DNA of 64,000 bases. Source: JABDGC01 sp964466595. GTDB lineage: Bacteria > Pseudomonadota > Gammaproteobacteria > DSM-16500. The notes beneath the pieces are model-generated. The model was given only the letters and a program-made list of their open reading frames with translations. It searched no databases and was not told where the DNA came from. Each line of letters begins with the position of its first letter. The stretch's first letter is position 1. Shown in pieces: positions 31,549 through 41,307 of the stretch. The translations under genes and the position numbers were made by a program. Location: positions 4,589 to 68,588 of the forward strand of contig CAYXNR010000003.1 in assembly GCA_964466595.1 (NCBI GenBank), read 5' to 3'.

Positions 31549-31563
31549 CTACGAAGAACAGCT

Positions 31564-31592
31564 TTTTTACGCGAACTGCAGTATTTTTTCAA
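31564..31592 (-). promoter_or_regulatory. likely rnpB promoter
   Basis: TTGAAA (31587-31592) and TAAAAA (31564-31569) are 17 bp apart on the minus strand, placing the transcript start about 8-10 nt before the P1 helix of rnpB. Confidence 0.45.
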
Positions 31593-31598
31593 GTGATT

Positions 31599-32450
31599 TT
31601 ATCTTTCTTTCTTTTTTTCTATTGCCCATTTGTATAATTTATTTCTCTTTTCCTCCGTTAGCAGAGCAGCTAGTTTCACCGCTTGATTAAGAGTTAGTTC
31701 CTTTAAAAGAAGGTCAAGAACTTGTTTCGCGGATTTTTCCATGCTTTTTTCTTTTTTCGAAACTGCCCCTTCAAGCACGAGAACCAATTCGCCGCGTTGC
31801 TGATTGGAATCCCCCTCAAGCCAAGCTAATAATTCTCCCAGCGTTCCGCCATGAATTGTTTCGTAGAATTTAGTCATTTCACGAGCAATCACCGCCTTTC
31901 TTTCCTGTCCAAAAATGAGGTTCAAATCTTTTAAAACCGCCAGAATTCGATGAGGGGCCTCGTAAAAAACCAAGGTACGAGACTCTTCAAGCAGTTTTTC
32001 TAAATATTTCTGCCGGGCCTCTGTTTTTGTCGGTAAAAAGCCCTCAAAAACAAAACGATCTGTCGCTAAACCACTCACAGATAAAGCTGCAATAGCAGCA
32101 CAGGGGCCGGGAAGGGGTACAAGGGTAACCCCAGCAGCCCGCGCTTCTTGAACCAAACGGTAGCCGGGATCGCTAATGAGGGGCGTTCCCGCATCGCTTA
32201 TCAGGGCACAAGCGGAACCCTGTAATAAACGCTGTAAAATATCTTTTATTTGAAATCTTTCATTATGTTCATGGAGTGAAAGCACGGGGGTTGAAATACC
32301 ATAATGCAGCAATAATACTTTGCAATGACGGGTATCTTCTGCGACAATAAAGTTAGCTTTTTTTAAAGTGTCAATCGCCCTGAAGGTTATATCTTGTAAA
32401 TTTCCAATGGGGGTTGCGACAATGTATAAAACGCCAATAGACAGACTCAC
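31599..32450 (-). CDS. rsmI: 16S rRNA (cytidine-1402-2'-O)-methyltransferase
   Basis: The 283-residue tetrapyrrole-methylase-fold enzyme shows LYIVATPIGNLQDIT, AEDTRHCKVLL, SDAGTPLISDPG and VPLPGPCAAIAALSVSG. It methylates the ribose of C1402, the same nucleotide as RsmH. It is divergent from lpoA with only 28 bp between start codons, as in E. coli (yraL-yraM). The Lys- and Glu-rich C-terminus is usual. Confidence 0.97.
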   Translation of the reverse strand: MSLSIGVLYIVATPIGNLQDITFRAIDTLKKANFIVAEDTRHCKVLLLHYGISTPVLSLHEHNERFQIKDILQRLLQGSACALISDAGTPLISDPGYRLVQEARAAGVTLVPLPGPCAAIAALSVSGLATDRFVFEGFLPTKTEARQKYLEKLLEESRTLVFYEAPHRILAVLKDLNLIFGQERKAVIAREMTKFYETIHGGTLGELLAWLEGDSNQQRGELVLVLEGAVSKKEKSMEKSAKQVLDLLLKELTLNQAVKLAALLTEEKRNKLYKWAIEKKKER

Positions 32451-32478
32451 TAACCATCTCCAGTTAATTTATAACGCT

Positions 32479-33894
32479 ATGAAAAAAATTACTTTAATCC
32501 TCTTGTTATCGCTCAGCCTAATAAGCTGTGATTCTATACAATCAGCCTCTTCCTCGTCCACCTATTACTCTCCTCCTGCACCTCTTACACCCTCGACTCT
32601 GGTGAATAATCCAAACACCTGGAGAGCAAGCTCGAGCACAACCTGGCATACTTTACAACATACGCCCCTGCCTACTTTACAAGAAGCAGCCGCTGCCAAC
32701 CAAGATCCTCAGGCCAGAGCCTGGTTGAATCTCGCTATCATTAGTAAAAAATACAGCACCAATTCACAACAATTACTTAACGAATTGCAAACTTGGCGTA
32801 GCAACTATCCTTCGCATCCAGGCAATCAATTATTTCCTGCTGATAGTACCCTCAATCAATTAAGCACGCAGGTTCCGCCCAAACATATTGCCGTCCTCCT
32901 TCCTCTACAGGGCAGTATGTCTGCTTCCGGACAAACCGTTCGTAGTGGCTTTTTAAGCGCTTATTACGATAACATCGGCAAAAATCCTGAAAAACAAGTC
33001 GTCTCCTTTTATGACACGAATGGAACTGCTGATCTCGCTGTACTCTATCAAAAAGCGGTGGACGAAGGCGCAGATCTTGTCGTTGGGCCGCTCACGAAGA
33101 CTGAGGTTGAAGCGCTGCATAACTTGAATCATTTTAATGTGCCTGTCCTCGCCCTAAACTATAGCACACCTTCTTTCTTCCATTCTTTGCCTGCCAACCT
33201 GTATGAATTTGGCTTATCTCCCGTTGAAGAAACCAAGCAAATGTCAAACAAAGCACGTCAAGCCGGACTGTCCCAAGCCTTGGTTATCGCCTCAGACAAT
33301 GACTGGGGACATCGCGTAGTCGATGCTTTAAATTCTGAGTGGAAGGGAAATGGCGGCAACATCATGGATACGCTTTATTTCACTAAGCAGTCTAACCTCA
33401 CTCAAGATATTGCCTCTTTGCTGCATATTAACACGAAGGAGGACCAAGCTTTAACCCGAGAAAATAACAGCAAAGCGATTCTCTCTGAACAGAGACGCCA
33501 TGATTTTAACGTTATTTTTCTTTTTGCCCAACCGGAAACGGCCAGACAAATCGTGCCCTTATTACGCTTCTATTATGCCGGCAATGTGCCCATTTATTCC
33601 ATTTCTACAATTTACTCGGGGCGTCCCAATCCGATCAAAGACAAAGACTTAAACGGCGTCACCTTCTGCGAACTACCTTGGATTATTCAAATGTCTCATA
33701 CTTCGGGTAATCCAGGACAATACGATCGACTGTATGCAATTGGACGTGATGCCTACCTCCTCAGCCAAGCCTTACCTCGTTTAAACCTGATGCCGAACTT
33801 CCCCATTTATGGCGCTACAGGCGCGCTCGATATGGATCAGCAACGTATTCATCAACGACTGCCTTGGATTACCATTCATGGCGGTAGAATTTAA
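32479..33894 (+). CDS. lpoA: outer-membrane lipoprotein activator of PBP1A (LpoA/YraM)
   Basis: The 471-residue precursor starts MKKITLILLLSLSLISC, a lipoprotein signal with cysteine 17 as the lipidated residue. A Ser- and Pro-rich linker follows, then a periplasmic-binding-like domain beginning KHIAVLLPLQGSMSASGQTVRSGF. LpoA reaches from the outer membrane to activate PBP1A. The start at 32479 was chosen for the signal peptide; an upstream extension to 32368 would overlap rsmI. Shorter than E. coli LpoA (678), mainly in the N-terminal TPR-like half. Confidence 0.9.
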   Translation: MKKITLILLLSLSLISCDSIQSASSSSTYYSPPAPLTPSTLVNNPNTWRASSSTTWHTLQHTPLPTLQEAAAANQDPQARAWLNLAIISKKYSTNSQQLLNELQTWRSNYPSHPGNQLFPADSTLNQLSTQVPPKHIAVLLPLQGSMSASGQTVRSGFLSAYYDNIGKNPEKQVVSFYDTNGTADLAVLYQKAVDEGADLVVGPLTKTEVEALHNLNHFNVPVLALNYSTPSFFHSLPANLYEFGLSPVEETKQMSNKARQAGLSQALVIASDNDWGHRVVDALNSEWKGNGGNIMDTLYFTKQSNLTQDIASLLHINTKEDQALTRENNSKAILSEQRRHDFNVIFLFAQPETARQIVPLLRFYYAGNVPIYSISTIYSGRPNPIKDKDLNGVTFCELPWIIQMSHTSGNPGQYDRLYAIGRDAYLLSQALPRLNLMPNFPIYGATGALDMDQQRIHQRLPWITIHGGRI

Positions 33895-34249
33895 AGTTAA
33901 GCCGCAGGGCAACAAAACAGAAGCCGAAGTTTGTATTTTCTTGCAGAAACAAGGCCTTCAGCTCCTTCATCAAAACTATCGTTGTTCTTGCGGTGAAATT
34001 GATTTAATCATGCAAGATCTCGATGAAATCGTTTTTATCGAGGTTCGCCTGCGCCGTCACAGCGATCGAGGTACGGCGCTTGAAAGCGTCGATAAAACAA
34101 AACAGCGAAAAATTATTAAAACTGCTCTGCTTTTTTTACAGAAAAAACAGTGGCTCGATATCCTCAACTGTCGTTTTGATGTAGTCGGCATGAATAGCCT
34201 CAATCAAATCGAATGGATTAAAAACGCCTTTAGTTTTGATTTTATCTAA
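33878..34249 (+). CDS. yraN: YraN family nuclease-fold protein (UPF0102)
   Basis: This 123-residue protein has the family pattern GNKTEAEVCIFLQKQGLQLLHQNYR, then GEIDLIMQD and VFIEVRLR. These correspond to the E...D...ExK core of restriction-endonuclease-like folds, with Arg in place of the final Lys. Its cellular role is not established. It overlaps the end of lpoA by 17 bp in another frame and the start at 33878 fits the family length. Confidence 0.9.
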   Translation: MAVEFKVKPQGNKTEAEVCIFLQKQGLQLLHQNYRCSCGEIDLIMQDLDEIVFIEVRLRRHSDRGTALESVDKTKQRKIIKTALLFLQKKQWLDILNCRFDVVGMNSLNQIEWIKNAFSFDFI

Positions 34250-34346
34250 GACAAAATTCTCTCCCAGCAGGCAACTTCAAACCCTAGGATTAACGCAAAA
34301 AATCTAGCTATGTTAAAATCCCTACACTTTCCGCAAGAGGGCTTCC

Positions 34347-34949
34347 ATGAACGTACTCTATGAACGAATTAAACAACAGTTTAGTGAAAGTATACAAACC
34401 AAAATTTTAGCAGCAGACGTACTCTTACCAACTCTCGTTTCTGCTGGAGAAAAGTTAACTGCCTGCCTATTAAATGGGCATAAAGTGATGAGCTGTGGCA
34501 ATGGGCCCTCGGCCTGTGATGCCCTTCGCTTTGCTGGACAAATGTTAAACCGATTTAAGGGGGAAAGGCCGCCGCTCCCTGCCCTCGCTCTAACCTCTGA
34601 TGCCTCAGCCATTACGGGAATAGCAAATGATTCTGCCTATCAAGACATTTTTGCTAAACAAATTCGTGGCCTCGGTCAAGCCGGCGATCTACTTTTAGCC
34701 ATTTCCACGAGTGGCAATTCAGCCAGTATTCTGCATGCAGTGAAGGCAGCACATGATCGCAATGTAGAAGTCATCGCCCTCACAGGCGGCGATGGTGGAA
34801 AAATGAGCGAAATCTTACGTGAAACAGATGTTGAAATTCGTGTCCCAGCGAGCGATACTGCTCGAGCGCAGGAAACACATATTCTTATAATTCATTGCCT
34901 GTGCGATCTCATTGACTATCAACTATTTGGACACGGAGAAAACGAGTGA
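34347..34949 (+). CDS. diaA: SIS-domain protein DiaA
   Basis: This 200-residue phosphosugar-isomerase-fold protein has CGNGPSACDALRFAGQ and the Ser-rich loop ISTSGNSASILHAV. DiaA binds DnaA and promotes timely replication initiation; the close paralogue GmhA is a sedoheptulose-7-phosphate isomerase, which cannot be fully excluded. The place between yraN and dolP, as in E. coli, favours DiaA. Together with hda (49065) the window thus has both a positive and a negative DnaA regulator. A TTAACG-17-TTAAAA promoter lies upstream. Confidence 0.88.
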   Translation: MNVLYERIKQQFSESIQTKILAADVLLPTLVSAGEKLTACLLNGHKVMSCGNGPSACDALRFAGQMLNRFKGERPPLPALALTSDASAITGIANDSAYQDIFAKQIRGLGQAGDLLLAISTSGNSASILHAVKAAHDRNVEVIALTGGDGGKMSEILRETDVEIRVPASDTARAQETHILIIHCLCDLIDYQLFGHGENE

Positions 34950-35629
34950 TAAAAAAACTTCCTTTTCTACTTTTCCTTATTATGAGCTTGCTGCTGCAAA
35001 GTTGCTTTTTTGTGGCCGGCGCTGCAGCGGGTGCTGCTGCCGTTGCAATTGTTTATGATAAACGCACTGTAGACAGTATTCTGCAAGATCAACGTATTAG
35101 TCGAGAAGTTCAATACAAGATTTATTCTAATCCTGAATTAAGAAATAACACCCACATCAGCGTAACCAGCTTTGGCCAGGTCGTTTTACTGACCGGGGAA
35201 GCACCAACAGCCACGCTTCGCAAACAAGTTGAAGAAAGCGCCCGATCTATAAAAGGAATTATTCGAATCTACAATGCAATCACTATTCAAGGCCCAACCT
35301 CCACACTCACTCAAGCTAGCGATAGCTGGATCACAGCAAAAATAAAAACAGAAATACTGGCTACCCCCGGCCTCAAGTCTGCTTCAATCAAAGTGGTTAC
35401 TGAAAATGGCAGTGTCTACCTCATGGGAACAGTTACACCCGCCCAAGAAGAAATGCTGATCAATATCGCTAGACACACGGCTGGCGTACAAAAAGTTATA
35501 AAAATCTTTCAATACGAAGAAAAAAAGGAAGAAAGAGAGGACTCATCCCCCCACACACAAAAGCAGCAAACCCAACAATTTACTGGCCTTGAAAGGAAAG
35601 AAGCAGAACAAGCCCTCATTAGTGGCTAG
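34946..35629 (+). CDS. dolP: outer-membrane BON-domain lipoprotein DolP (YraP)
   Basis: The 227-residue precursor starts at a GTG overlapping the diaA stop (GTGA). The signal reads LPFLLFLIMSLLLQSC, with lipidated Cys about residue 20. Two BON domains follow (about 47-115 and 125-190), with motifs such as VLLTGEAPTATLRKQV and VYLMGTVTPAQEE. DolP supports outer-membrane integrity at the division site and the BAM complex. A charged Gln- and Glu-rich tail (about 193-227) is longer than in E. coli. Confidence 0.92.
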   Translation: MIKKLPFLLFLIMSLLLQSCFFVAGAAAGAAAVAIVYDKRTVDSILQDQRISREVQYKIYSNPELRNNTHISVTSFGQVVLLTGEAPTATLRKQVEESARSIKGIIRIYNAITIQGPTSTLTQASDSWITAKIKTEILATPGLKSASIKVVTENGSVYLMGTVTPAQEEMLINIARHTAGVQKVIKIFQYEEKKEEREDSSPHTQKQQTQQFTGLERKEAEQALISG

Positions 35630-35674
35630 TTCTGAATTGACAAACCCGCCTTTTGCTCTTCTGCTTAGAGAGAT

Positions 35675-37666
35675 TTAGCTGGAGCGCTCACTATAAATCA
35701 CGTTTTTTCTTACTATAAACCGATACAGCACTTCAATTAGTTGGTCTTTCGAAATGGGTTTAGCAATAACCTCATTCATTCCCACTGCAAAACATCGATC
35801 TCTATCACGATCGAGGATATGGGCTGTCATAGCAATAATAGGAATATGATTTAAATCCGCTTGTTCACGAATTTTTTTGACGATATCAAAACCATTGCTA
35901 TCAGGTAAGCCAATATCCATAAAAATTAAAGAAAATAAATTATTGCTAGTTAATAAATTGAGGGCCTGCGCACCGTTATTGGCTAAACCAACTCGACAAC
36001 CTTGTTCTTCCAATAAAATTTTAGCGATTTTTTGATTAATTAAATTATCTTCAACAACTAGAATCTGTGGGGCCTCAGCAAAGGGTTTATATTTTTTCTT
36101 TTTTTCACGTTTTTTGATGGACAATTTCTGCGGATCTATTTTTAAAGCGAGGGTAAAGCCAAATTCAGAACCCTTACCCAGTTTGCTTTTTACTGTAATC
36201 AAACCACCCATTTTCTCAACGAGCTCTTTGGTAATCGCCAAACCCAAACCAATGCCTTCATGCTTACGGTTATAGGCCGAGTCAATTTGACTAAATTTTT
36301 CGAAAATAAAATCTAATTTATCTTCACTGATTCCAACGCCAGTATCTTGAACGATAATACAAATTAATACCCGGTCTTCTCTTTTTTTCAACCAAGAGAC
36401 ACGGACTTTAATGCTACCTTTAGTAGTGAATTTAATTGCATTACTGACCAAATTAAGCAGAATCTGCCGAATTCGCCTCGCATCACCCCATAAATGAAGT
36501 GGCATACCTCTTGCATAGCTCGCTTCGAGGCTGACTTCTTTTTCTTTGATTTGATAGGAAACACTTTGAATAATTTGCGAAACTAAAAGCTTCAAATGAA
36601 AAGGTTCTTCGGCTAGAGGAAGCTTTCCGGCTTCAAGACGAGCAAAATCCAAGACATCGTTAACCAAGGACAATAAATTATTTCCGGCATTGGTAATGGT
36701 ATCAACATACTCTTCCAGTTCTTTTGGAATTCCCTTTAAACGTAAAATTTGAGCCATGCCGAGAATCGCATTGAGTGGTGTACGGAGTTCATGGCTCATG
36801 GTCGCTAAAAACTCTGATTTCGCCTGATTAGCAAGCTCGGCCTTTTGTTTAGCCTCATGCAGCTTCTGTTCATAAAGCACCTCTTCGGTAATATCCTCGG
36901 CAATACCTGCAAAACCAATAAAATGATCATGCTCATCATGAATTGGAAAGCTTGTATCTTTAATCCACACTCGCCTACCATCTGGCCGTACAATCTGGTA
37001 GCGACTATCATAATGTACAGTTGGTCCCAGCTCTTCCAAAAGCCGCAAACGTACATTCGCATCTTCGCTGCGACGATCCTCCTGTTTTAAGGTTTCAATC
37101 CAGGAATTAGGATTTTCATAAAGACTCTCGCAGCTTCGGCCCCAAATTTTTTCATAGGCCGGATTCACATACAGCTGCTTGTTGCATTTAGGATCCCGCA
37201 CCCAAAAAACGGATTGTACTTTTTCAGCAAAATATTGAAAGAAGCGACTCGCTATTTCCAACTGAGAAAGATGTTGTTTTTCCTGAGTAATATCTTTCGC
37301 AATACCAGCATAACCAAAGCATTGTGAATCGAGATCAAAAAGAGGAAAACCGATTTCTTGAATCCAACGAAGCGTCTCGTCGGGGCGAACGATCCGATAA
37401 CTCAATTGATAAGAATCCTGGAAACCGGGCTTTTGACAGATACGATCAATTTCCTTGATAACATATTCTTGATCAGCCGAAAAAACACTCCTCACCCAGG
37501 ATTCTGGATTCTCATATAAGCTGCGACAACTGCGGCCAGAAATGCTCTCATAAGCTGGATTAATATAAAGCTGTGTTTTATAATCTGCGCTACGAATCCA
37601 AAAAATATCCAGACTGCGTTCAGCCAAATTAAAAAAATATTTTCCAAAGTTTTCTTTTATTTTCAT
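35675..37666 (-). CDS. hybrid histidine kinase with two PAS domains and a receiver
   Basis: The 663-residue protein has no membrane helix, so it senses in the cytoplasm. The order is PAS-PAC (about 8-130), a second PAS-PAC (about 138-265), a dimerisation domain with H292 in SHELRTPLNA, an ATPase domain (LLNLVSNAIKF, DTGVGIS, GIGLGLAITKELV) and a receiver with D584 in MDIGLPD. The two PAS blocks share phrases such as LYxNPAYExIxGRSCxSLYENPxSW, pointing to a recent internal duplication. No DNA-binding domain is attached, so phosphate must pass to another regulator. It is divergent from the peptide-synthetase gene over 61 bp and may control it. Confidence 0.93.
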   Translation of the reverse strand: MKIKENFGKYFFNLAERSLDIFWIRSADYKTQLYINPAYESISGRSCRSLYENPESWVRSVFSADQEYVIKEIDRICQKPGFQDSYQLSYRIVRPDETLRWIQEIGFPLFDLDSQCFGYAGIAKDITQEKQHLSQLEIASRFFQYFAEKVQSVFWVRDPKCNKQLYVNPAYEKIWGRSCESLYENPNSWIETLKQEDRRSEDANVRLRLLEELGPTVHYDSRYQIVRPDGRRVWIKDTSFPIHDEHDHFIGFAGIAEDITEEVLYEQKLHEAKQKAELANQAKSEFLATMSHELRTPLNAILGMAQILRLKGIPKELEEYVDTITNAGNNLLSLVNDVLDFARLEAGKLPLAEEPFHLKLLVSQIIQSVSYQIKEKEVSLEASYARGMPLHLWGDARRIRQILLNLVSNAIKFTTKGSIKVRVSWLKKREDRVLICIIVQDTGVGISEDKLDFIFEKFSQIDSAYNRKHEGIGLGLAITKELVEKMGGLITVKSKLGKGSEFGFTLALKIDPQKLSIKKREKKKKYKPFAEAPQILVVEDNLINQKIAKILLEEQGCRVGLANNGAQALNLLTSNNLFSLIFMDIGLPDSNGFDIVKKIREQADLNHIPIIAMTAHILDRDRDRCFAVGMNEVIAKPISKDQLIEVLYRFIVRKNVIYSERSS

Positions 37667-37727
37667 TTAACAACCTTTGCGATTATAATCCGACAATTCT
37701 TTCAACAACAATTTTAACAAGTGATCT

Positions 37728-40700
37728 ATGTTAACCAACACACAACGAAGTCCTTTAGCTGCCGCCCAAACAAGCATGTGGTACTATGAAAAGCTGTATC
37801 CGGGTACGCCTGCTTATCATTATACTATTGTCTTTGATCTTGAAAACCCGAAGGTGGATCAGCTCAGAACTGCTATTGAAGCCTTAGCTCTGCGCCACGA
37901 GGCGCTGCAGTGCAGGGTAGTAGAAATGAGAGGACAAGCTTATTTAGAACCGCTGTCCGCTGCCACCTCCACTTCCTCGAGCTGGCCGCTCCAGATTTTT
38001 GAGCTCAGAACGGAATCGCCGCCGCCAGTTGAAGACCTGATGGAAACCTTAGAAAGCATTCAGGCGGCCGCCTTTATCACAAAAGGCTTCCTCTTCGATC
38101 AAGAACCGCTATGGCGTTGCGCTCTTCTTGCCTTCTCTGAAAATAAATATCAATTTGTAATGGTCGCTCATCATATCATTGTTGATGTGACTTCTATGAA
38201 TATTTTAATGAGAGATTTATCAGAAATCTATAATGCGCTTTTGGAAAATCGCCCTCCCTCCTTAACAGCACTCCCCTCTCTTTATCAGCTGAAGCTCGCT
38301 TCTTGTAATCATGAAGCAAAACTTGCTTTATGGAAAGAAAGACTGAGCGGTCTGACACCACTCGTTATTAAAACAGATTTTATGCCCCAAAGTGATTTTC
38401 GATATCATAGCGATCGTTTTAATTTTAAGATTAGTCGGGACCAGGTTCAAGCTCTCTCTGCTTTGGCTGAAGCCCAACAAGTCTCTCTTCATCGCCTTTT
38501 TTTAGCAAGTCTGTATATCTTATTGCATCGCTACACGGGATGCACGGATATTTGTATTGGAACGACCTCAGCAAACCGACGGAATTATTCAGAAAAGGTA
38601 GAGGAAGTCGTCTCTTCCTTTATAAACAGTATCCCTTTGCGTGTTTCTATTGAGGGCAAGCTTAGGTTTGATGAATTTTTAGAAAAACTTTCACTCATTT
38701 GTATTGAAGCCTATGAAAATCAACTTCCCTTTGAGGTGATAGCCAGCCAAGCCCTGGGGAAAAAAGAAAAGAAAAAAACGACAACCACTTCCCCCTTCGA
38801 TATCATTTTCAACCTCAATCAAAAAAGAACGGCTCTTTCATTGAAGGACGCAAGAACGAGCTACCCTTCTGAATTAAACTTAGGTTATAGTAAATTTACC
38901 TATTTTGGCTTAAATCTCGACGAATTACCAGACGGTAGCTATAGAGGCTTCGTAGAATATAACCTCGCTTTATTCAAAGAAAGTACCATTATCCGAATGG
39001 TTGAGCACCTAAAAAATATCTGGACTGCCATCACGAATAATCCCCAAGAAAAAATTGCAGATATCTTTTTATTAACGCCTGAAGAAAGCTCGATCTTAGC
39101 AATAGCAAATCAAACTACAAAGGATCTCGATTTTGATGGTAATACCGTGACTGATATTTTTCATGCCATCGTTAAAGCTCGCGGGAAAGAAACAGCAGTA
39201 GTCTTTCACAGCTCTCTGGGTGAAACTGAGTCTATCAGCTATTCAAATTTGAATAAAAAAGCCGACACCCTAGCCTCTCTACTTCGTGCGAAGGGCGTTG
39301 GCCCAGAAAAAATAGTTGGACTTTCTCTTTCTCGCTCAATCAATCTGATAACAGCGCTTTGGGCAGTTTTTAAAGCCTCCGGCGTCGTACTGCCTCTTGA
39401 GACAGACTCCAGTGAATTACTCAAGCATAAACTTTTACAAAGTCAACCCAAAGTCCTGATCGTAGATCAACTCACCAAAGATTTAGAGGTGTTCACCACT
39501 TACGCTGAAAAAATCATCAATATTGATGACTGGTCTTTAATAAAAAGACAGTCCAATCAGCTTGGCATTCAAGTGCATCAACAAAAATTAAAATCAACTG
39601 ATCTCGCCTATATTACTTTCACCTCTGGTTCCACTGGAGAACCTAAAGGCGTGATGAGCACTTATCAGGGTTTAAGCAATGCCGCTTTCGCTGTGGATGA
39701 CCGAAAGCTTAAGCCAAATAGCAAGGTACTTTGCACAGCAAAACCGACCTTTGATTGTTTCTTTTTTGAAGTATTAGAGGCGCTCATGACTGGAGGGGAA
39801 CTGCATCTTATTTTTGAAGAGGGACGTCTTTCACCCTCTGTTTTACAGAGCCTGATCAGTCAACATGGGTTGAATACGCTGACACTCTTACCGCAAGTCA
39901 GCAACTATTTAAACTTTGAGCTGCTTCCCAGTCTTAATGATATTGTTATTATGGGGGCTGTGCCCAATGAAGAAACAATTAAACGTTTGGGTATCCTTGT
40001 TGAGCAACGCAAAGCAAGTCAAGACCCTCTCACCATTCGTCTTGAATACGGCGTACAAGAAGCCTCTATTTTTTCTTCTGAACACGCCTATCAATTTGTT
40101 CTGCCGCATACCGTTATTGGTAAACCAATTCGCAATACGCGTCTTTTCATTCTCGACAAAGAGGGACGCTACGAATGCCCGCTAGGCGTGGTCGGTGAAA
40201 TTTACATCGAGGGTCTTTCTCTCGCTCGGGGATATTTCAATAACCTACCCCTCACTCAAGAGAAATTTTTAATTAAACGCTATGAGCCAGCCCAACATCA
40301 ATTTTTAGACTTTGATGAAAAAGAAGCGGAAGAGGCTTCTGCTCAACCTGCCCTAAAAAAACAGAAGCTCAGCACAAGCCAGGCCCAAAACTTTAAGGCA
40401 GACGCCTTCTCTTATCATGTACGCTTATATAAAACTGGTGATAGCGCTAGACGTTTGGAAGATGGTTCCCTTGAATTTATTGGGCGGATCGAAGGAAATA
40501 AACAAGTCAAAATTCATGGCGTCCGAATTGAACTCGACAGCTTGGAAAGGCTTTTACAAGGTCATCCAAATATAAAAGATTGTCTACTGAGCTTTGATTC
40601 AGAAAAAGAAACGCTGAAAGGCTATCTCATACTAAAAAATCCAGATGAGGTTCTGAGTAATTTACAATTAAATGCCTACCTCCGCCAATTTCCACTCCCT

Positions 40701-41228
40701 CTGACAGCAAGACTCAGTTCCGTTTTTATCGTTGATAAATTCCCTATCACCGCTAATGGAAAATTGGATGTTGCCGCTCTTGAAAGAAGCACTGCAGAAA
40801 CCAGAACCCAGGAAGAAAAAAATGAACTTGGTCTTCGCTGCTTACCCGGCCTAGTCTCTGAAAATAGCTTGCAAAATCAATTAAAAAAGCTCTGGGAAGA
40901 CATTCTCGATACTCGGGTTGAATCTATTCATGAAAGCTTTGCTGAATTAGGAGGCGATTCCCTCAGTTTAATCAGCTTAGAAACTCGTCTTAACGAACAG
41001 TTTACTCTTATTAATAAAATATCTGTCATTGACCTCAGCCCCGACATGACTATTCAAAGCTTATCAGAAAGAATAAAGCCCATTTTAATGTCAAATGTTC
41101 CACTATCTGGCAATCCTGCTACTACTTTTCGCTCTATGCCTTCCTCTGCGGCAGAAGCCTCCTCTGAATCCAAACAATTGCCCCGTGTCTCCACCTTTCA
41201 TTGGTCCTCGACAAGCCTAAGAAAGTAA
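37728..41228 (+). CDS. single-module non-ribosomal peptide synthetase (C-A-PCP)
   Basis: The 1166-residue enzyme has one full module. The condensation domain (about 8-450) starts SPLAAAQTSMWYYE and has H148-H149 and D153 of the HHxxxD site. The adenylation domain (about 465-1015) shows TFTSGSTGEPKGV (A3, near 630-642), FD of A4 (about 676), YKTGDS (A7), VKIHGVRIELD (A8) and NGKLD with the catalytic Lys near 1011. The carrier domain has S1078 in GGDSLSL. The A5 motif is unusual (EYGVQEAS instead of NxYGPTE), so substrate cannot be read confidently; the retained Asp in A4 suggests an alpha-amino acid. A 50-residue insert lies between A6 and A7. There is no built-in thioesterase; one is encoded at 42406. 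Leading condensation domains often take an acyl donor. Confidence 0.93.
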   Translation: MLTNTQRSPLAAAQTSMWYYEKLYPGTPAYHYTIVFDLENPKVDQLRTAIEALALRHEALQCRVVEMRGQAYLEPLSAATSTSSSWPLQIFELRTESPPPVEDLMETLESIQAAAFITKGFLFDQEPLWRCALLAFSENKYQFVMVAHHIIVDVTSMNILMRDLSEIYNALLENRPPSLTALPSLYQLKLASCNHEAKLALWKERLSGLTPLVIKTDFMPQSDFRYHSDRFNFKISRDQVQALSALAEAQQVSLHRLFLASLYILLHRYTGCTDICIGTTSANRRNYSEKVEEVVSSFINSIPLRVSIEGKLRFDEFLEKLSLICIEAYENQLPFEVIASQALGKKEKKKTTTTSPFDIIFNLNQKRTALSLKDARTSYPSELNLGYSKFTYFGLNLDELPDGSYRGFVEYNLALFKESTIIRMVEHLKNIWTAITNNPQEKIADIFLLTPEESSILAIANQTTKDLDFDGNTVTDIFHAIVKARGKETAVVFHSSLGETESISYSNLNKKADTLASLLRAKGVGPEKIVGLSLSRSINLITALWAVFKASGVVLPLETDSSELLKHKLLQSQPKVLIVDQLTKDLEVFTTYAEKIINIDDWSLIKRQSNQLGIQVHQQKLKSTDLAYITFTSGSTGEPKGVMSTYQGLSNAAFAVDDRKLKPNSKVLCTAKPTFDCFFFEVLEALMTGGELHLIFEEGRLSPSVLQSLISQHGLNTLTLLPQVSNYLNFELLPSLNDIVIMGAVPNEETIKRLGILVEQRKASQDPLTIRLEYGVQEASIFSSEHAYQFVLPHTVIGKPIRNTRLFILDKEGRYECPLGVVGEIYIEGLSLARGYFNNLPLTQEKFLIKRYEPAQHQFLDFDEKEAEEASAQPALKKQKLSTSQAQNFKADAFSYHVRLYKTGDSARRLEDGSLEFIGRIEGNKQVKIHGVRIELDSLERLLQGHPNIKDCLLSFDSEKETLKGYLILKNPDEVLSNLQLNAYLRQFPLPLTARLSSVFIVDKFPITANGKLDVAALERSTAETRTQEEKNELGLRCLPGLVSENSLQNQLKKLWEDILDTRVESIHESFAELGGDSLSLISLETRLNEQFTLINKISVIDLSPDMTIQSLSERIKPILMSNVPLSGNPATTFRSMPSSAAEASSESKQLPRVSTFHWSSTSLRK

Positions 41229-41307
41229 AATTTTATTAAAGCAGCATACTTATCAGGCTGGCCTGAATGCTGTATGATCAAGGTCTATTTTTAAAAGAAA
41301 ATTGCTT

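Noticed and set aside
34347..34949. GmhA (sedoheptulose-7-phosphate isomerase)
   Set aside because: Same fold, but gene order lpoA-yraN-diaA-dolP and the sequence fit DiaA better.
40347..40376. Nuclear localisation signal (KKQK) in the synthetase
   Set aside because: A single short basic word in an exposed loop of a 1166-residue cytoplasmic enzyme is too weak to suggest host nuclear targeting.
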